Source: Actinomycetes bacterium | GTDB taxonomy: Bacteria; Actinomycetota; Acidimicrobiia; Acidimicrobiales; Palsa-688 | Length of the DNA: 5,614 nt | Direction of reading: 5' to 3' | Assembly: GCA_021808425.1 (NCBI GenBank) | Contig: JAKBBS010000212.1 | Span: 1 to 5,614, forward strand | Shown here: positions 5,345-5,614 of the stretch, piece after piece | Layout of the letters: each line of letters begins with the position of its first letter | Position numbering within the stretch: the first letter of the stretch is position 1 | Program-made: the position numbers and the translations under genes | The notes under the pieces: model-generated | What the model was told of the DNA's origin: nothing | Seen by the model: only the letters and a program-made list of their open reading frames with translations | Databases searched by the model: none

Positions 5345-5487
5345 CGGATCGGCTCGCGACGTCCAAGTCGCCTGCTTCTGCGGTAGATGGTTATCATAGT
5401 TTGACTGCACGTCAGCAGATACCGACCTCAGACTACAGGCGACTAATTGCACCCCTTAGAGGTGCCAACAGTGGAGGAATCCGACAG
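5345..5487. other. Intergenic region between transporter and acyl-CoA dehydrogenase genes
   Basis: The 143 bp hold three inverted repeats. GCGAC (5356-5360) / GTCGC (5367-5371) makes a small hairpin just after the transporter stop, without a T-tract. AGTCGCCTG (5366-5374) and CAGGCGACT (5436-5444) are perfect 9-bp arms 61 bp apart, and share bases with the first hairpin. GCACC (5449-5453) / GGTGC (5461-5465) lies close to the next ribosome site. TATCAT (5392-5397) and TTGACT (5401-5406) resemble promoter boxes but have no well-spaced partner. A promoter for the downstream gene probably lies here. Confidence 0.45.
5473..5478 (+). promoter_or_regulatory. Strong Shine-Dalgarno of the acyl-CoA dehydrogenase gene
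   Basis: GGAGGA, a near-perfect anti-16S match, lies 9 nt before ATG 5488-5490 and supports that start. It is the strongest ribosome site in the window. Confidence 0.8.
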
Positions 5488-5614
5488 ATGAACTGGTACT
5501 TCGACACCGACCCAGAGTTCCAGAAGCAGCTCGACTGGATGGACTCCTTCGTCACCGAGGAGATCGAACCGATCGACCACGTGATCGCACATCCCTACGA
5601 CACGTCGGACCCGT
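5488..5614 (+). CDS. Acyl-CoA dehydrogenase, N-terminal fragment (runs off right edge)
   Basis: Only 42 codons are visible. The peptide opens MNWYFDTDPEFQKQLDW and continues with FVTEEIEPID and AHPYDTSDP. This pattern (D-PEF-x-x-LDW, then F-V-x-EE-x-x-PID) is the first helix of the acyl-CoA dehydrogenase N-terminal domain in actinobacterial FAD-dependent enzymes, which oxidise acyl-CoA thioesters at the alpha-beta bond. No catalytic residue or FAD site falls in the visible part, so chain-length or substrate class cannot be told. The strong GGAGGA site and the 143-bp gap suggest its own transcription unit rather than membership of the transporter cluster. Confidence 0.8.
   Translation, partial: MNWYFDTDPEFQKQLDWMDSFVTEEIEPIDHVIAHPYDTSDP

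Noticed and set aside
5387..5404. Tiny open frame ATG-GTT-ATC-ATA-GTT-TGA as a leader peptide
   Set aside because: Five codons with no ribosome site and no suggestive repeated codon.
5401..5429. TTGACT as the -35 of a dehydrogenase promoter
   Set aside because: No acceptable -10 hexamer lies 16-19 bp downstream (GACCTC at 17 bp).

Overview
The window is GC-rich, has high third-position GC, and looks like chromosome from a high-GC actinobacterium. The start of ribosomal protein L3 and the start of an acyl-CoA dehydrogenase both have an actinobacterial flavour. I lean towards an Acidimicrobiia-like environmental lineage, but that placement is inference.

Layout. Positions 1-331 (minus strand) hold the 5' part of rplC (L3), running off the left edge. 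Its 5' side, about 332-613, has no gene and no rpsJ; it carries a good minus-strand -10 box and several inverted repeats. Diverging from it on the plus strand is a compact M1-type zinc metallopeptidase (614-1909). A 114-bp AT-richer gap follows, with a stem-loop, three tandem copies of an 8-bp TAGACRTC unit that form GntR/HutC-like palindromes, and a -10 box placed so that the next gene would be leaderless.

Next comes a tight three-gene plus-strand cluster. The first gene (2024-3070) encodes an unusual regulator: a GntR-type winged helix-turn-helix fused to a 5-formyltetrahydrofolate cyclo-ligase-like (COG0212/MTHFS-fold) domain. The second (3067-3855) is a stand-alone paralogue of that enzyme domain, joined by a 4-bp GTGA overlap. 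The third (3899-5344) is a 12-TM NCS1-family nucleobase/vitamin-type symporter. A 143-bp gap with inverted repeats leads to the start of an acyl-CoA dehydrogenase (5488 to the right edge).

How the genes may work together. The cluster reads as an autoregulated uptake module. The enzyme-like domain of the regulator probably senses a small molecule related to the substrate or product of its stand-alone paralogue, and the NCS1 protein imports a related compound. In the fused copy the glycine-rich nucleotide-binding loop has lost the Lys, Arg and Tyr that the stand-alone copy keeps, which fits a sensor rather than a catalyst. A folate, purine/pyrimidine or thiamin-precursor ligand would all be compatible; the sequence does not decide between them. 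The regulator-enzyme fusion and its operator are the most interesting items here.
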